Positions 9,128 through 17,733 of a stretch of 34,274 bases of DNA are shown in pieces (the first letter of the stretch is position 1; each line of letters starts with the position of its first letter). The position numbers and the translations under genes were made by a program. Source of the DNA: Anaerolineales bacterium (GTDB lineage Bacteria > Chloroflexota > Anaerolineae > Anaerolineales > Villigracilaceae). The notes beneath the pieces were generated by a model that saw only the letters and a program-made list of their open reading frames with translations, had not been told where the DNA came from and did not search any database. The stretch covers positions 1 to 34,274 of the forward strand of contig JAFGMV010000090.1 of the NCBI GenBank assembly GCA_016927315.1, in the 5' to 3' direction.

Positions 9128-9218
9128 TACTGCTTCTTGCATAAATATCTAAACTTGGATCCAATAAAGCACCTTCAAAAACGAGAATTTCAGTTCAGAT
9201 ATTTTCGCAGCACTCTGT
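9128..9218 (-). repeat. 91-bp dispersed repeat, copy 2 (in glpK leader)
   Basis: This is the reverse-complement partner of 252-342, with 86 of 91 positions identical. Differences from copy 1 are five single bases, two of which weaken the internal dyad (TTTAGATATT here against TTCAGATATC in copy 1). It lies just upstream of glpK, so it would be in the glpK leader if transcription starts farther upstream. Confidence 0.75.
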
Positions 9219-9415
9219 AGTATTTCCTCACCCTCCTCCCACTCCCGATGGGCGAGAGGAAACCGAAGGAGAGCATAGGTTGGGTGAGGGAGTGATTTGA
9301 AAAACATGCACACCGGGTAACGGTTTACGATTGGATACTTTTTCCTCCATGTGTTAGAAAACCACAAAATGCACACAGGAACACAATGGTATGAACTTCG
9401 TGCCCTTCGTGGTTA
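9219..9415. other. Intergenic stretch with two imperfect inverted repeats
   Basis: No gene is supported here. CCTCACCC at 9226-9233 is mirrored by GGGTGAGG at 9282-9289. From about 9360 a second imperfect dyad has an AACCAC(A/G)AA-type left arm and a TTCGTGGTT right arm ending at about 9416; its right arm (CTTCGTGCCCTTCGTGGTT) resembles short repeats seen near 5635 and 15870. The fmt stop codon lies at its left end on the minus strand, and I see no clean T-run terminator for fmt. Confidence 0.45.
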
Positions 9416-10366
9416 TTATTTCCCGTCCAATTCCTGCTCCTGCCAGCCGCGAGCCCCGCTCAAGAAAGCCTTCCCCGGCATGGCTTTCTTCCCGGGCGGC
9501 TGGACCTCATCCAGCACCAGCAGGGCATTATCGCCGCAAAAGACCGCCGGACAGCCCTGCTGGACCAGGCGTGAACCGGGCGGCTGGATCACATAAGTAA
9601 AAACGAACTCCACATGAGCCTGAAGGACCTTCAAACTTCCGCCCTCCCATTCAAAGTAGGTCCCGGGCCAGGGCTGGTATGCCCGCACCCTGCGTTCCAG
9701 TTCTTTCGCCGGCAGGTTGAAATCCAGCCGCCCGTCTTCCTTTTTGAGCATCGGGGCGTAGGTCGCCTCGTCTTCGGGCTGCGGCTGCGGCTGCAGTTCC
9801 CCTGAAAGGATCCCCGGCAGGCTCTCCACCAGCAAGGCGGCGCCCAATTCGGCCAGCTTCGGGGACAGGCCCACCGGCGTATCGCCCGATTCGACCGGCA
9901 GGCTGCGCCGGGAATAGGTCGGGCCGGTGTCCACCCCGGCATCCATTTTCATGATCGTCACCCCGGCCTCTTCGTCACCGGCCAGGATGGCCGCGTTGAT
10001 CGGCGCGGCGCCGCGCCAGCGCGGCAGCAGTGAAGCATGCACGTTGATACACCCGAAAGGCGGCAGGTCGAGCACCTCCTGCCGCAGGATCTGCCCGTAG
10101 GCGGCCACGACAATGAAATCCGGTTTCCAGGCCTGCAGCTGTCCAAAAACAGCCTGGTCCCCGAGACTCTCCGGTTGGAGCACCGGCAGCCCCAATTCTG
10201 CGGCCAGCACCTTTACCGGCGGCGGGGTCAGCTTACGCCCGCGTCCGGACGGCCGGTCGGGCTGTGTGATTACACCCACAACAGGATAATTTTTATGCAG
10301 AGTTCGCAGGCTTGGAACAGCAAACTCCGGCGAGCCCATAAAGACAATACGATGGGTTGAAGTCAT
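9416..10366 (-). CDS. fmt: Methionyl-tRNA formyltransferase
   Basis: A 316-residue enzyme that formylates initiator Met-tRNA using 10-formyltetrahydrofolate. The N-terminal formyltransferase domain (about 5-190) has the FMGSPEFAVPSL opening, the family loop RGRKLTPPPVK, and the catalytic set Asn108, His110 and Asp146 in the blocks INVHASLLPRWRGAAP and MKMDAGVDTG. The C-terminal tRNA-contact domain covers about 205-310. Length is normal. It is not next to def or rsmB, with which it often travels. There is no clear Shine-Dalgarno site; instead an extended -10 box ends six bases before the ATG, suggesting a leaderless transcript. Confidence 0.95.
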   Translation of the reverse strand: MTSTHRIVFMGSPEFAVPSLRTLHKNYPVVGVITQPDRPSGRGRKLTPPPVKVLAAELGLPVLQPESLGDQAVFGQLQAWKPDFIVVAAYGQILRQEVLDLPPFGCINVHASLLPRWRGAAPINAAILAGDEEAGVTIMKMDAGVDTGPTYSRRSLPVESGDTPVGLSPKLAELGAALLVESLPGILSGELQPQPQPEDEATYAPMLKKEDGRLDFNLPAKELERRVRAYQPWPGTYFEWEGGSLKVLQAHVEFVFTYVIQPPGSRLVQQGCPAVFCGDNALLVLDEVQPPGKKAMPGKAFLSGARGWQEQELDGK

Positions 10367-10372
10367 AGCTAA

Positions 10373-10381
10373 ATTCTAGCA
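10373..10381 (-). promoter_or_regulatory. Extended -10 box (TGCTAGAAT) before fmt
   Basis: On the minus strand TGC-TAGAAT has the TGn extension and ends six bases before the fmt ATG at 10366. A weak -35 candidate (TTGTTC) lies 19 bases upstream. With no Shine-Dalgarno site, a leaderless mRNA is likely. Confidence 0.45.
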
Positions 10382-11033
10382 TAATTGTCCTTTTCCAGAA
10401 CAATCTCTCTTCTGCGGGGAGTGACCGGGGCGATAACGCGCTCGCCTGTCATAGCGACCACGCTGCACCCTTTGGGTGTGCACGCCCCTGAAAGGAAACA
10501 TCTTACTGATCAGGAGTTTGCTTTTCTCACAGCCGATCATGTATGGTGACGTATATACTCCAGGTTATCTCGTGACCCGAATAGTCACAGTTTTACTCGC
10601 GGACCGTGACCGTTTTGGCCGCGAAGCGGCTTATAAATCCCGGCTGTGAAGGGCTTCTCGGGGGCAGAAGTTCCAAAAGTCCGCCTGCCGGGCAGCAGAC
10701 CTGGCAGGAACCCTGCGGGACATTTGTTAAAAGGGGATGTTTTCATGCTATACTACTTTCTGCCAATGTTGGGAAAAACTTATTACTGTGGATTACTGGT
10801 AAGTTGTGCATTGGATCATTTCTTCACTAATTCATTCGCAGGGATATCTGTTGCTTACTTGCAAGCTATGCTGGAAACGTCACGAAATCGATTGAATTTA
10901 TACCCATTCGCACCTGTAACCGTTCCTATTGACAGAACCAACCGGATCCTGGGTTAGGCGCGTTTTACTCCAAACTTGTTGGTTGTTTGTATGGCTTCTC
11001 AGTTAAACTTCGCTTTTCCAAAAGGAGAATGTT
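10382..11033. other. 650-bp divergent intergenic region with small hairpins
   Basis: It lies between fmt (leftward) and the DUF418 gene (rightward). Visible structures are GTGAC/GTCAC around 10572-10588, GCCGC-GAA-GCGGC at 10618-10630, and a hairpin with CCTGCC at 10684-10689 against GGCAGG at 10703-10708, closed further by CCGC/GCGG. An extended -10 (TGCTATACT, 10746-10754) could start a rightward transcript with a 5' leader of about 270 bases for the DUF418 gene. A 70-codon frame at 10745-10957 has AGGGG upstream, but I recognise nothing in its product. No tRNA, riboswitch or known RNA was identified. Confidence 0.35.
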
Positions 11034-12290
11034 ATGAGTGCTTCTAATTCATCGTTTTCCCCCGTTCAACAGGCGGAGCGTATCCAGATCGTGGACATTT
11101 TACGCGGATTTGCCCTGTTCGGTATCCTGTTCGTCAATATGATGATTTTCAGCCGCCCCATTCAGGTCATCCTGTTCCCAGCAGACCCTGCCTTGCCCTG
11201 GTTTGAACGCGCCGCCGAATGGCTCATCCATTTTGCCGGGGAAAGCAAGTTCTACGCCCTGTTCTCGTTGCTCTTTGGGCTGGGGCTGACACTGCTGATG
11301 GAACGCGTGGAAGGGCGCGGCGGCAAGTTTGTCCCGCTTTACCTGCGCCGCCTGCTGGTTTTGCTCGGCTTCGGCCTTATCCACGCCTTCCTGATCTGGA
11401 TGGGCGACATCCTCATCCTGTACGCGCTGCTTGGTCTCCTGCTGATTCTCTTCCGCAAAGCCAAAACGCGCACCCTGTTGATCTGGACGGTCATCCTGGT
11501 TGCCCTGCCTCTCTTGTTCAACGCCGCAGCGACAGTGCTGGTCGAGCTGGGGCGTTCTGTTCCCGAAAGTGCGCAGCAAATCGAGGCGGCCTTTGCCGAG
11601 ACGATTGCCGCATACCAGTCTGACCTGGCGCGCGCTTACCGCGTTTATGCAAATGGTAATTTCGCAGAGATCACCGAACAGCGCATATATGACTATACCA
11701 GCATGGGGTTTACGGCTTACTTCGTGATGGGATTCAATGTGATGGCAATGTTCCTGTTGGGAGTCTATTTCGGCAAGCGGGGCATCTTCCGCGACCTGCA
11801 AGCACACCGCGGGCTGTTCCGCAAATGCCTGGCCTGGGGATTAACTCTCGGCCTGGGCGGGAACGCCATCTACGCGACCCTGATCCCCTCGATGTCGCGG
11901 ATCGAACCCTCCTGGCCGCTGCTGCTGGCGACTGTGGCGCAGGGTATTGGCGCGCCGCTCTTGATGTTGGCTTATGTCTCGGCTTTTTGCCTGCTGGCGC
12001 TTTCGCCGGTCTGGGGCAAACGTATCCAGGTGCTGGCCCCGGTCGGGCAGATGGCGCTCACCAACTACCTGACACAATCCATCGTCTGCACGTTGATATT
12101 CTACAGCTACGGGCTGGGGTTGTTTGGCAAAATGGGCGCGGCGCAGGGGATCGGTCTGACCATCGCTATCTACTTGCTCCAGATTCCCTTCAGCCATTGG
12201 TGGATGAAACACTTCAAGTATGGCCCGGTAGAATGGCTGTGGCGTTCGATAACCTATGGCAAGCCCCAGCCGATGAGACGTTTGGAATAA
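11034..12290 (+). CDS. DUF418 domain multi-pass membrane protein (YeiB-like)
   Basis: A 418-residue inner-membrane protein. The opening block RIQIVDILRGFALFGILFVN is the hallmark of the DUF418/YeiB family. Several hydrophobic helices follow across residues 20-360. The family C-terminal signature is present: a conserved hydrophobic stretch ending in YGPVEWLWRSITYGKPQP near 395-412. Proteins of this group are related to acyltransferase-3-like membrane enzymes and are thought to be involved in envelope or transport functions, but no reaction is established. The start is supported by AGGAGA upstream of the ATG. It is a single gene ended by the hairpin at 12320-12363. Confidence 0.9.
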   Translation: MSASNSSFSPVQQAERIQIVDILRGFALFGILFVNMMIFSRPIQVILFPADPALPWFERAAEWLIHFAGESKFYALFSLLFGLGLTLLMERVEGRGGKFVPLYLRRLLVLLGFGLIHAFLIWMGDILILYALLGLLLILFRKAKTRTLLIWTVILVALPLLFNAAATVLVELGRSVPESAQQIEAAFAETIAAYQSDLARAYRVYANGNFAEITEQRIYDYTSMGFTAYFVMGFNVMAMFLLGVYFGKRGIFRDLQAHRGLFRKCLAWGLTLGLGGNAIYATLIPSMSRIEPSWPLLLATVAQGIGAPLLMLAYVSAFCLLALSPVWGKRIQVLAPVGQMALTNYLTQSIVCTLIFYSYGLGLFGKMGAAQGIGLTIAIYLLQIPFSHWWMKHFKYGPVEWLWRSITYGKPQPMRRLE

Positions 12291-12319
12291 TTGGAACACG
12301 ACGTTCCAGAAACCAAAAC

Positions 12320-12363
12320 ACTGCCCGTTGGCCTGGGCGCCCCCCACCCGGCCAGCGGGCAGT
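12320..12363. terminator. Bidirectional hairpin terminator
   Basis: ACTGCCCG (12320-12327) pairs with CGGGCAGT (12356-12363). Inside, GGCC and GGG at 12330-12337 pair with CCCGGCC at 12347-12353. The minus-strand side is followed by TGTTTTGG and the plus-strand side by TTATTG. It separates the DUF418 gene from the converging ABC permease gene. Confidence 0.7.
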
Positions 12364-12413
12364 TTATTGATACAGTCCACACAAACAGGATCGTGACTGC
12401 CGCAGACAGCCTC

Positions 12414-14819
12414 TTACACATACGCCAGACTGTTCCGCACGCTGACCCGGGTGGCGCTGCGGGCCGGCAGGATCGCGGCCAGCACCGATATGATCATTAC
12501 CACCAGCAGCCAGACCATCACCGCCCCCCAGGCAAAGCGGTACTCCAGCGCGGCGTTGAAGAGGGCGTTCCCCATTCCAACCGCAAATTGGTTCCCAAAC
12601 ACAAATGCCAGGGGAACAGCGACGAGCCAACTCAGCATTCCCTGCAAGAGACCTTCCATAATGAAGATACGCAGTACTGTCCGGGAACGAGCTCCGATCG
12701 CCCGCAGTACGCCAATTTCTTTTGTACGCTCGACCACACTGATCGAGAGTGCCCCCATCAAGGCAATCCCGCCAACCACAGCAATAATGATTGCCAGAAC
12801 AAGCAGCATGGAGGTGAGTGTACTGAATGAGAAGGCTTCCTTCTGCCGGGCTTCATGTTCTGTTGTACTCTGAGCTACTTCGATATTACGCCCTTTGTAC
12901 AGGTCTTTCAATTGGTTGACAATGGCAGCAACCGCTTCCGGGTTGTGTTCGCTGGTGCGGACATATAACATACTGCCCCGTCCATATTTTTTGGTGGCTT
13001 CAAATAATGCACTTTGCGGCGCATAGATCGTTTCAGGGTTGTAAGGCCCGGCAAAAACAGGCTCATACAGCCCAACCACCTGCCACTCATCCTTACCCAT
13101 TTCACCCAGATTCAGGATGACAGTATCGCCAACATGGATATTATTATTCTGTGCAGTCTTACGCGTCAGAACAATTGCGCGCCCATCTTCAGGAGCCAGC
13201 CAGCGCCCGGAAATAATCTTCGGCTCAAAGAATTTACTCCCTTCAGGAATACCCTGAATAATGGAACTGAGTCCGGCTTCTTTCACAAGCTGGTCCCTGG
13301 CCAGCAAACTAGCAGATTGCGTGAACCAGACTTCCGCTTCTTCAACACCATCCACCGATAGCGCCATTTGTGTCACCCTGTCAATTCGCTCTCTTTCGAT
13401 GAAATTGATCGAAAGATCATATTTGCTGCGTGCAAAGACCCGATCCAGAGTCAAATCAATCGAGGTATTCAAGCTGTTGACCATCAGAAACATCACTCCC
13501 GCCGTGACCATAACAAGCTGGGTCATGATCAGTCTGCCTTTATGACGAAACATGTTCCCCAGGGAGGCAGCATAATGGGTGGGCAGAAATCGTCGACCAG
13601 TGCGCTCGACCATCCGATCCAGGCGGCTGGTGCCAAAGTCCCCACCCAGGCCATAGCTGGAGATGGCCTGTCGAACTGTAATAGCAGCCCCCTGTAAGAC
13701 TGGCACCAATCCAGCCACCAGTGGCACAGCAATCGCAGCCACCGTCTGCAAGATCAAGGTCTGCTTTGAAACTTCGAATACGTTGTACTCAATGTTATAC
13801 AGGCTCAGAAAACCCTGGCAAATACTGAAGCAAACGATCGCACCCAGGGGCAATGCAATTCCAATTGCCAACAGTCCATAGATCAGCACCCCGCTTAAAT
13901 AAGTTTTGATGATCTTGCTGCGCCGGCCGCCAATCGCTTTCAGAATGCCGATCTGGTCGGTCTGTTGAGTCACCAGCGCTGACAGGGTGTTATAGATCAA
14001 CACTGCACCCATCAACAATGTGAACAGCGCCAGAACCTGCAGTACCAGGTTCATCGATTCCATCATAGACCCCGACCAGTGCCGGTCTGGCTCCTGGTAA
14101 AGCACCATCCCGATTCCAATCCCCTGTTCTCCCAGGTAATCCTTGATCAATGTGGCTGCCTCTTTCGAATGATCCATACTGTAAGGAGTCACCCGCACTT
14201 TAAGATTGTTGAAATAGCCATCAGGAATACCAAAGCGCTCCATCGTTTCGCCATCGGCAAAGAAATACATCAGATCCATGAACTGGGGAGGCGGCACAAA
14301 GGGATGACGGATCTTGCCGGAGATCGGGTAAACCTTTTCAGTTCCCCCATCAACTTTTATCGTAACGCTATCACCAACACCCAGTTTGAGATAATCTGCT
14401 GCCATACGCTCAATGCCAACATCGTTCTTCTCTGGCCAGCGACCATCACGCAGATCAACCAGTTCATATTTCTGATCGTTGTAATCGTCAAGCATATACA
14501 GGACACCCTGCTTCAACTCTCCCTGGGAATCTACCCGATACTGGATGCTGACCAGGTTATAAGGCTGAACATCCTCCACCCCCGCCACGTTCCGGACACT
14601 GAGAGCTGTTTCCCGGTCTATTGCGCTTGTCAAACTGATATCGAGATGCGGCGCAACAATTGACTGTTGGGCTGCGTTCAGCGTCGTGGTAAGTAAGTCA
14701 GCCATCCCAAAGAATATGCCAACCGCAAACACCCCGGCTGAGATACTCAAAACAGCCAGGAGTGTACGGACTTTATTCTTCCAGAGATCGAACCAGACCT
14801 TCTTCCACAGCACACTCAT
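12414..14819 (-). CDS. ABC transporter permease with two FtsX domains (MacB-like exporter)
   Basis: An 801-residue permease of the FtsX/MacB/LolE type. The N-terminal helix (about 15-40, starting WKNKVRTLLAVLSISAGVF) is followed by a large periplasmic MacB-PCD-like domain (about 41-255). Then come a three-helix FtsX domain (about 260-385), a second helix and extracytoplasmic domain (about 425-665), and a second FtsX domain (about 670-801) containing VVERTKEIGVLRAIGARSR. Such double-FtsX permeases do not move substrate through the bilayer by a classical path; they transmit force to lipoproteins, peptides or lipids outside. It overlaps the ATPase gene by 4 bp (ATGA). No third (membrane-fusion) component is in the window. 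It ends at the terminator at 12320-12363. Confidence 0.92.
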   Translation of the reverse strand: MSVLWKKVWFDLWKNKVRTLLAVLSISAGVFAVGIFFGMADLLTTTLNAAQQSIVAPHLDISLTSAIDRETALSVRNVAGVEDVQPYNLVSIQYRVDSQGELKQGVLYMLDDYNDQKYELVDLRDGRWPEKNDVGIERMAADYLKLGVGDSVTIKVDGGTEKVYPISGKIRHPFVPPPQFMDLMYFFADGETMERFGIPDGYFNNLKVRVTPYSMDHSKEAATLIKDYLGEQGIGIGMVLYQEPDRHWSGSMMESMNLVLQVLALFTLLMGAVLIYNTLSALVTQQTDQIGILKAIGGRRSKIIKTYLSGVLIYGLLAIGIALPLGAIVCFSICQGFLSLYNIEYNVFEVSKQTLILQTVAAIAVPLVAGLVPVLQGAAITVRQAISSYGLGGDFGTSRLDRMVERTGRRFLPTHYAASLGNMFRHKGRLIMTQLVMVTAGVMFLMVNSLNTSIDLTLDRVFARSKYDLSINFIERERIDRVTQMALSVDGVEEAEVWFTQSASLLARDQLVKEAGLSSIIQGIPEGSKFFEPKIISGRWLAPEDGRAIVLTRKTAQNNNIHVGDTVILNLGEMGKDEWQVVGLYEPVFAGPYNPETIYAPQSALFEATKKYGRGSMLYVRTSEHNPEAVAAIVNQLKDLYKGRNIEVAQSTTEHEARQKEAFSFSTLTSMLLVLAIIIAVVGGIALMGALSISVVERTKEIGVLRAIGARSRTVLRIFIMEGLLQGMLSWLVAVPLAFVFGNQFAVGMGNALFNAALEYRFAWGAVMVWLLVVMIISVLAAILPARSATRVSVRNSLAYV

Positions 14820-15577
14820 ACTGCTGCCCCCTGTTTATCAGCGGCCAGCATCTCGCTTACCTGTGTCAATCTTACGCACTCGTCACGCGTTATTCTGCCG
14901 TCCAGGATCTCGATCACGCGCGGCACCCGCCTGACCAGTTCTTTATCGTGAGTAACGATCAGCAGGGTCTTGCCCTGGTCAACCACGCGAGTGAAGAGCT
15001 CGAAGACTTCATGCGCCGTGCGCGCATCCAGGTTGCCGGTCGGTTCATCGGCGATCAGCAGGGGCGGGTCGTTGGCCAATGCCCGTGCAATGGCAGCCCG
15101 CTGCTGCTGGCCCCCGGATACCATGCTGGGCAGTTTGTCCATCTGGTCTGCCAGGCCAACGGTCTCCAGCAGGTGAGCCGCCCGGGTTCGTCGTTCTTTA
15201 GGAGTAAATTTTTCGGCCAGATCCATCGGCAGAATAATATTATCCTGCAGGCTGAGGGCCGGAAGCATCTGGAAGAACTGAAAAATAATGCCAACATGTT
15301 CACCGCGCCAGATGGCCAGTTCTTCTTCGCTCATCCGGTGCACCTGCCGGCCGGTTACAATGATCTCACCTTCCGAAGGCCGGTCGATGCCCGTGATCAT
15401 ATTCAACAAAGTGGATTTGCCGTTCCCTGAAGGCCCTACCACAGACAAGAACTCTCCCGCCTGCACCCGGAAAGAGACCCCGCTCAATACAGTGATCTCC
15501 ATATCGCCGGCAGGAAAGCGCTTGACAACTTCCTTTATCTCAATCACCGGATTCCCATTGTGTGACAACATGGCCAT
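14816..15577 (-). CDS. ABC transporter ATP-binding protein (MacB/LolD-type)
   Basis: A 253-residue ATPase that powers the overlapping FtsX-type permease. Walker A is GPSGNGKST at 48-56; this has Asn where most relatives have Ser, a mild change. The ABC signature is SGGQQQR near 152, and Walker B with the family extension reads [12 protein letters not shown]. The H-loop histidine is in [11 protein letters not shown]. LolD/MacB-type features (the DLAEK and Q-loop region [14 protein letters not shown]) support assignment to the same class as the permease. The ATG at 15577 has GGAG close upstream; a second ATG two codons later has better spacing, so the true start could be 15571. Upstream lies a 500-bp region without genes. 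Confidence 0.93.
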   Translation of the reverse strand: MAMLSHNGNPVIEIKEVVKRFPAGDMEITVLSGVSFRVQAGEFLSVVGPSGNGKSTLLNMITGIDRPSEGEIIVTGRQVHRMSEEELAIWRGEHVGIIFQFFQMLPALSLQDNIILPMDLAEKFTPKERRTRAAHLLETVGLADQMDKLPSMVSGGQQQRAAIARALANDPPLLIADEPTGNLDARTAHEVFELFTRVVDQGKTLLIVTHDKELVRRVPRVIEILDGRITRDECVRLTQVSEMLAADKQGAAV

Positions 15578-16002
15578 CTACTCCAATTCTTGTGTTTTTT
15601 CCATCCGATGATACGGGTTAACGGCTGCAGCAACCTAACCGTTGCCTATCCAGCGGCTACTCTACAGCTATGGATCTTCCCGCCAACCGGGAATCAGGCT
15701 TATACCAGGGAAGAATCGGCCGGTCTTGCGCGCCGAGGTCTGGATTTCCCCCGTTTGATCCTTGCTGTAAGCATGGAAAAAGGACTGCCGGGCATGACCA
15801 AAGTTTTCCCGGCAGTGATGACCACGGCTTTCCCTGTGTCAGAGATGACGCACCGAAAAGATTAAATATTCACCACAAAAAACACAAAGGAGCACAAAGT
15901 TCGGGCTTTTGCTGCATGCTTTCACTGTCGAAATCCCTTTTTGTGACTTCATCCACTTTACGAATAGGGCGTTGAGAAAGCCCCGAGTGATGACTAATTC
16001 GG
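15578..16002. other. Intergenic region with an orphan hairpin and a short CAC-AAG repeat
   Basis: No gene is supported. A perfect 9-bp hairpin pairs ACTGCCGGG (15784-15792) with CCCGGCAGT (15808-15816). On the minus strand it is followed by CCTTTTT, which looks like an intrinsic terminator, yet no leftward gene precedes it. At about 15871-15899 the run CACCACAAAAAACACAAAGG resembles the short repeat arms near 5635 and 9390. A leftward frame at 15839-16039 only translates this repeat. Confidence 0.4.
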
Positions 16003-16031
16003 TTGATTTTTGTCCAATTCCATTGTACAAT
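16003..16031 (+). promoter_or_regulatory. Sigma-70-type promoter for the DUF4870 gene
   Basis: TTGATT (16003-16008) and TACAAT (16026-16031) are separated by exactly 17 bases. Four of six and five of six positions match the consensus. The start codon is at 16078, giving a leader of about 40 bases with AGGAGA before the ATG. Confidence 0.6.
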
Positions 16032-16077
16032 GACTTCAATATTGATAAACAAGCCGAAAAATTAGGAGAATCAAACC

Positions 16078-16407
16078 ATGTCCGAACAACCCGTAAACCC
16101 TGATATCACCAGTGATGATAAGCTTTGGGCCGCTCTCGGTTACCCGATTGGCATTATAGCGCTCATCATGCTTCTCATGGAAGAGAAGAAAGTTCGTCCC
16201 TTCATCAAATATCATGCTGTGCAGTCAATCGCTGCGAATATTATCTTTGTTCTTATCAGTATCCTCCTGGGCATTACAGTCGTCGGCGCCTTATGCGCTC
16301 CATTGCTCTGGTTGGTCTTCTTCTGGTGGGCTTACAAAGCCTATCAGGGCGAATATTTCGAAATTCCTGTTATTACCAACTTCATCAAGAACCAGGGCTG
16401 GGTCTAG
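16078..16407 (+). CDS. Small DUF4870 (Tic20-like) membrane protein
   Basis: A 109-residue membrane protein. A polar N-terminus with DDKLWAALGYPIGIIALIML is followed by a basic loop (EEKKVRPFIKYHAVQSI) and two or more further hydrophobic segments (about 50-88). The order helix, loop with FIKYHAVQS, helix pair is the DUF4870/Tic20-like pattern. Function is unknown. Its own promoter and the terminator at 16432-16462 make it a single-gene unit. A second member of the same family follows at 16572. Confidence 0.8.
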   Translation: MSEQPVNPDITSDDKLWAALGYPIGIIALIMLLMEEKKVRPFIKYHAVQSIAANIIFVLISILLGITVVGALCAPLLWLVFFWWAYKAYQGEYFEIPVITNFIKNQGWV

Positions 16408-16431
16408 TCAACATCTGGATTCCCAAATTGA

Positions 16432-16462
16432 GGTCAGCGGCCTGTCCGCTGGCCTTTTTTTT
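16432..16462 (+). terminator. Intrinsic terminator
   Basis: GGTCAGCGG (16432-16440) pairs over 9 positions, one of them T-G, with CCGCTGGCC (16446-16454). A loop of five bases joins the arms, and eight T follow at 16455-16462. This is a textbook rho-independent terminator for the first DUF4870 gene. Confidence 0.92.
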
Positions 16463-16571
16463 ATGGGTACCCAAAAGTTGCTGACATGCTCCCGAGAGTT
16501 GTCATCCTGTTTGAAACCTTTTCCGCCCTTGTACGTATATAGTAGTAGTGACGCACAAGCAGGAGATACTT

Positions 16572-17027
16572 ATGACTTCAGATCCATTACCAAACCCGGA
16601 CTATATGCCGATACCGCTTTCCAAAAGCGATGAAAAGACCTGGGCCATGCTGGCCCACCTGAGTGTACTGATCAATTTCATCAGCGGCTTCCTGGGGATC
16701 GTTGCCGCACTGCTGATCTACCTGGTCTTCAAGGACCGTTCACGCTACGTGGCCTACCATTCGATGCAGGCTTTTCTCTTCCAGTTGGTCTGGTGGGGCA
16801 GCGCCGGCGTCCTGATCGGAGTGATGTGGGCAATCGTCGGCGCCCTTTCAGCCGTCCTGATCGGTATCATCCTGATCCCCTTCGCCCTGATCCTGACCTT
16901 TGTGCTGCTGCTGCTTCCGCTGGGAGCCCTGGTGTATGGCATCATGGGTGCGGTCCAGACCAGCCAGGGACAGACGTTCGACTACTGGTTGATCGGAGAC
17001 TGGACACACAGGCTGATGGAAAACTGA
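16572..17027 (+). CDS. DUF4870 (Tic20-like) membrane protein, second copy
   Basis: A 151-residue membrane protein of the same family as the preceding gene. It has the DEKTWAMLAHLSVLINFISG opening, the loop FKDRSRYVAYHSMQAF (compare the first copy's FIKYHAVQS), and two further long hydrophobic segments at about 72-125. The ATG at 16572 was chosen because AGGAGA lies six bases upstream; a frame opening at 16548 has no site. A possible TATAGT box lies near 16538. Its function is unknown. The next gene starts 39 bp later without a terminator between, so the two are probably co-transcribed. Confidence 0.82.
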   Translation: MTSDPLPNPDYMPIPLSKSDEKTWAMLAHLSVLINFISGFLGIVAALLIYLVFKDRSRYVAYHSMQAFLFQLVWWGSAGVLIGVMWAIVGALSAVLIGIILIPFALILTFVLLLLPLGALVYGIMGAVQTSQGQTFDYWLIGDWTHRLMEN

Positions 17028-17066
17028 CCTCACTGTTTTATCAGCTATCTAACGTAGGAGAAAATC

Positions 17067-17675
17067 ATGAATGAAAATATTGGAACCCCCTTCCATGAAA
17101 AACCGGGAATGGTCACTGCCATTGCCGTGATGACCCTGGTCAATGGCATTATCAACATCATCTGGGGCTTCAGCTTCTCGATCGGAGCGGTAAGCACCAT
17201 TATCGGCATCTGCGCCACCCCGCTGACGATCCTGCCAACCGTATTGGGTATCTTCGAAATTGTGTATGCAGCAAAATTGTTATCCAATTCCCCCCAGGCC
17301 GTCCGGCCCAATCAAACCCTGGCGATCTTCGAAATCCTGATGATCCTGGCCGGGAACATCTTTTCAACCGTGGTGGGTGCGCTGGTCCTGGTCTTCTATG
17401 CCGATCTGAACGTCAAGCAGTATTTCGCCTGGTTGAATGGAGAGCCGCTGCCGCCGGTTCCCGTCACCCCGGCGGCCCTGCCTGAAACATTGCCGGCGGT
17501 TCCTGCCCCTGCAGCACCAGAGGCGCCGGCGGCTCCCCAAAAGGCCACACCCAAACCCAGAAAAGTCGCTTCCAAAAGCGCTTCGAAACCCAATCCCCCG
17601 GTTTCCCGGGAGACTGCCAAAAAGCCGGGGACACCGGCGAAACCCAAAAGCCCAGGGACACAGGAAGCCGGGTAG
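17067..17675 (+). CDS. Membrane protein with Pro/Ala/Lys-rich C-terminal tail
   Basis: A 202-residue protein of unknown function. Residues 1-12 are polar. Hydrophobic segments lie at about 13-45, 47-70 and 88-112 (alternating with short charged stretches), which suggests three or four membrane spans. From residue 128 on, the sequence is a low-complexity tail rich in Pro, Ala, Lys and Ser with no fold signal; its basic character suggests the tail stays in the cytoplasm or binds an acidic polymer. AGGAGA precedes the ATG. It follows the second DUF4870 gene by 39 bp and is ended by the hairpin at 17701-17732. I recognise no family with certainty. Confidence 0.7.
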   Translation: MNENIGTPFHEKPGMVTAIAVMTLVNGIINIIWGFSFSIGAVSTIIGICATPLTILPTVLGIFEIVYAAKLLSNSPQAVRPNQTLAIFEILMILAGNIFSTVVGALVLVFYADLNVKQYFAWLNGEPLPPVPVTPAALPETLPAVPAPAAPEAPAAPQKATPKPRKVASKSASKPNPPVSRETAKKPGTPAKPKSPGTQEAG

Positions 17676-17700
17676 ACCGCTTTACCCGCGACCTTATCCA

Positions 17701-17732
17701 GGGAGGTTTGCAGACAGAACTGCAAACCTCCC
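17701..17732 (+). terminator. Perfect 13-bp hairpin terminator
   Basis: GGGAGGTTTGCAG (17701-17713) pairs perfectly with CTGCAAACCTCCC (17720-17732) around a six-base loop. The T run behind it is poor (CTTGACTTATC), so termination may be partial. The gcv -35 box begins two bases after it. Confidence 0.7.
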
Positions 17733-17733
17733 C

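Noticed and set aside
8507-9220. Rightward frame of 237 codons opposite glpK
   Set aside because: It is a shadow of glpK; the product lacks recognisable domains and a Shine-Dalgarno site.
10745-10957. Possible 70-codon gene upstream of the DUF418 gene
   Set aside because: AGGGG precedes it, but its ATG overlaps a better extended -10 promoter box and the product matches nothing I know. Not listed as a gene.
15839-16039. Leftward 66-codon frame
   Set aside because: It translates a short repeat of the CAC-AAG type and lies opposite a good promoter.
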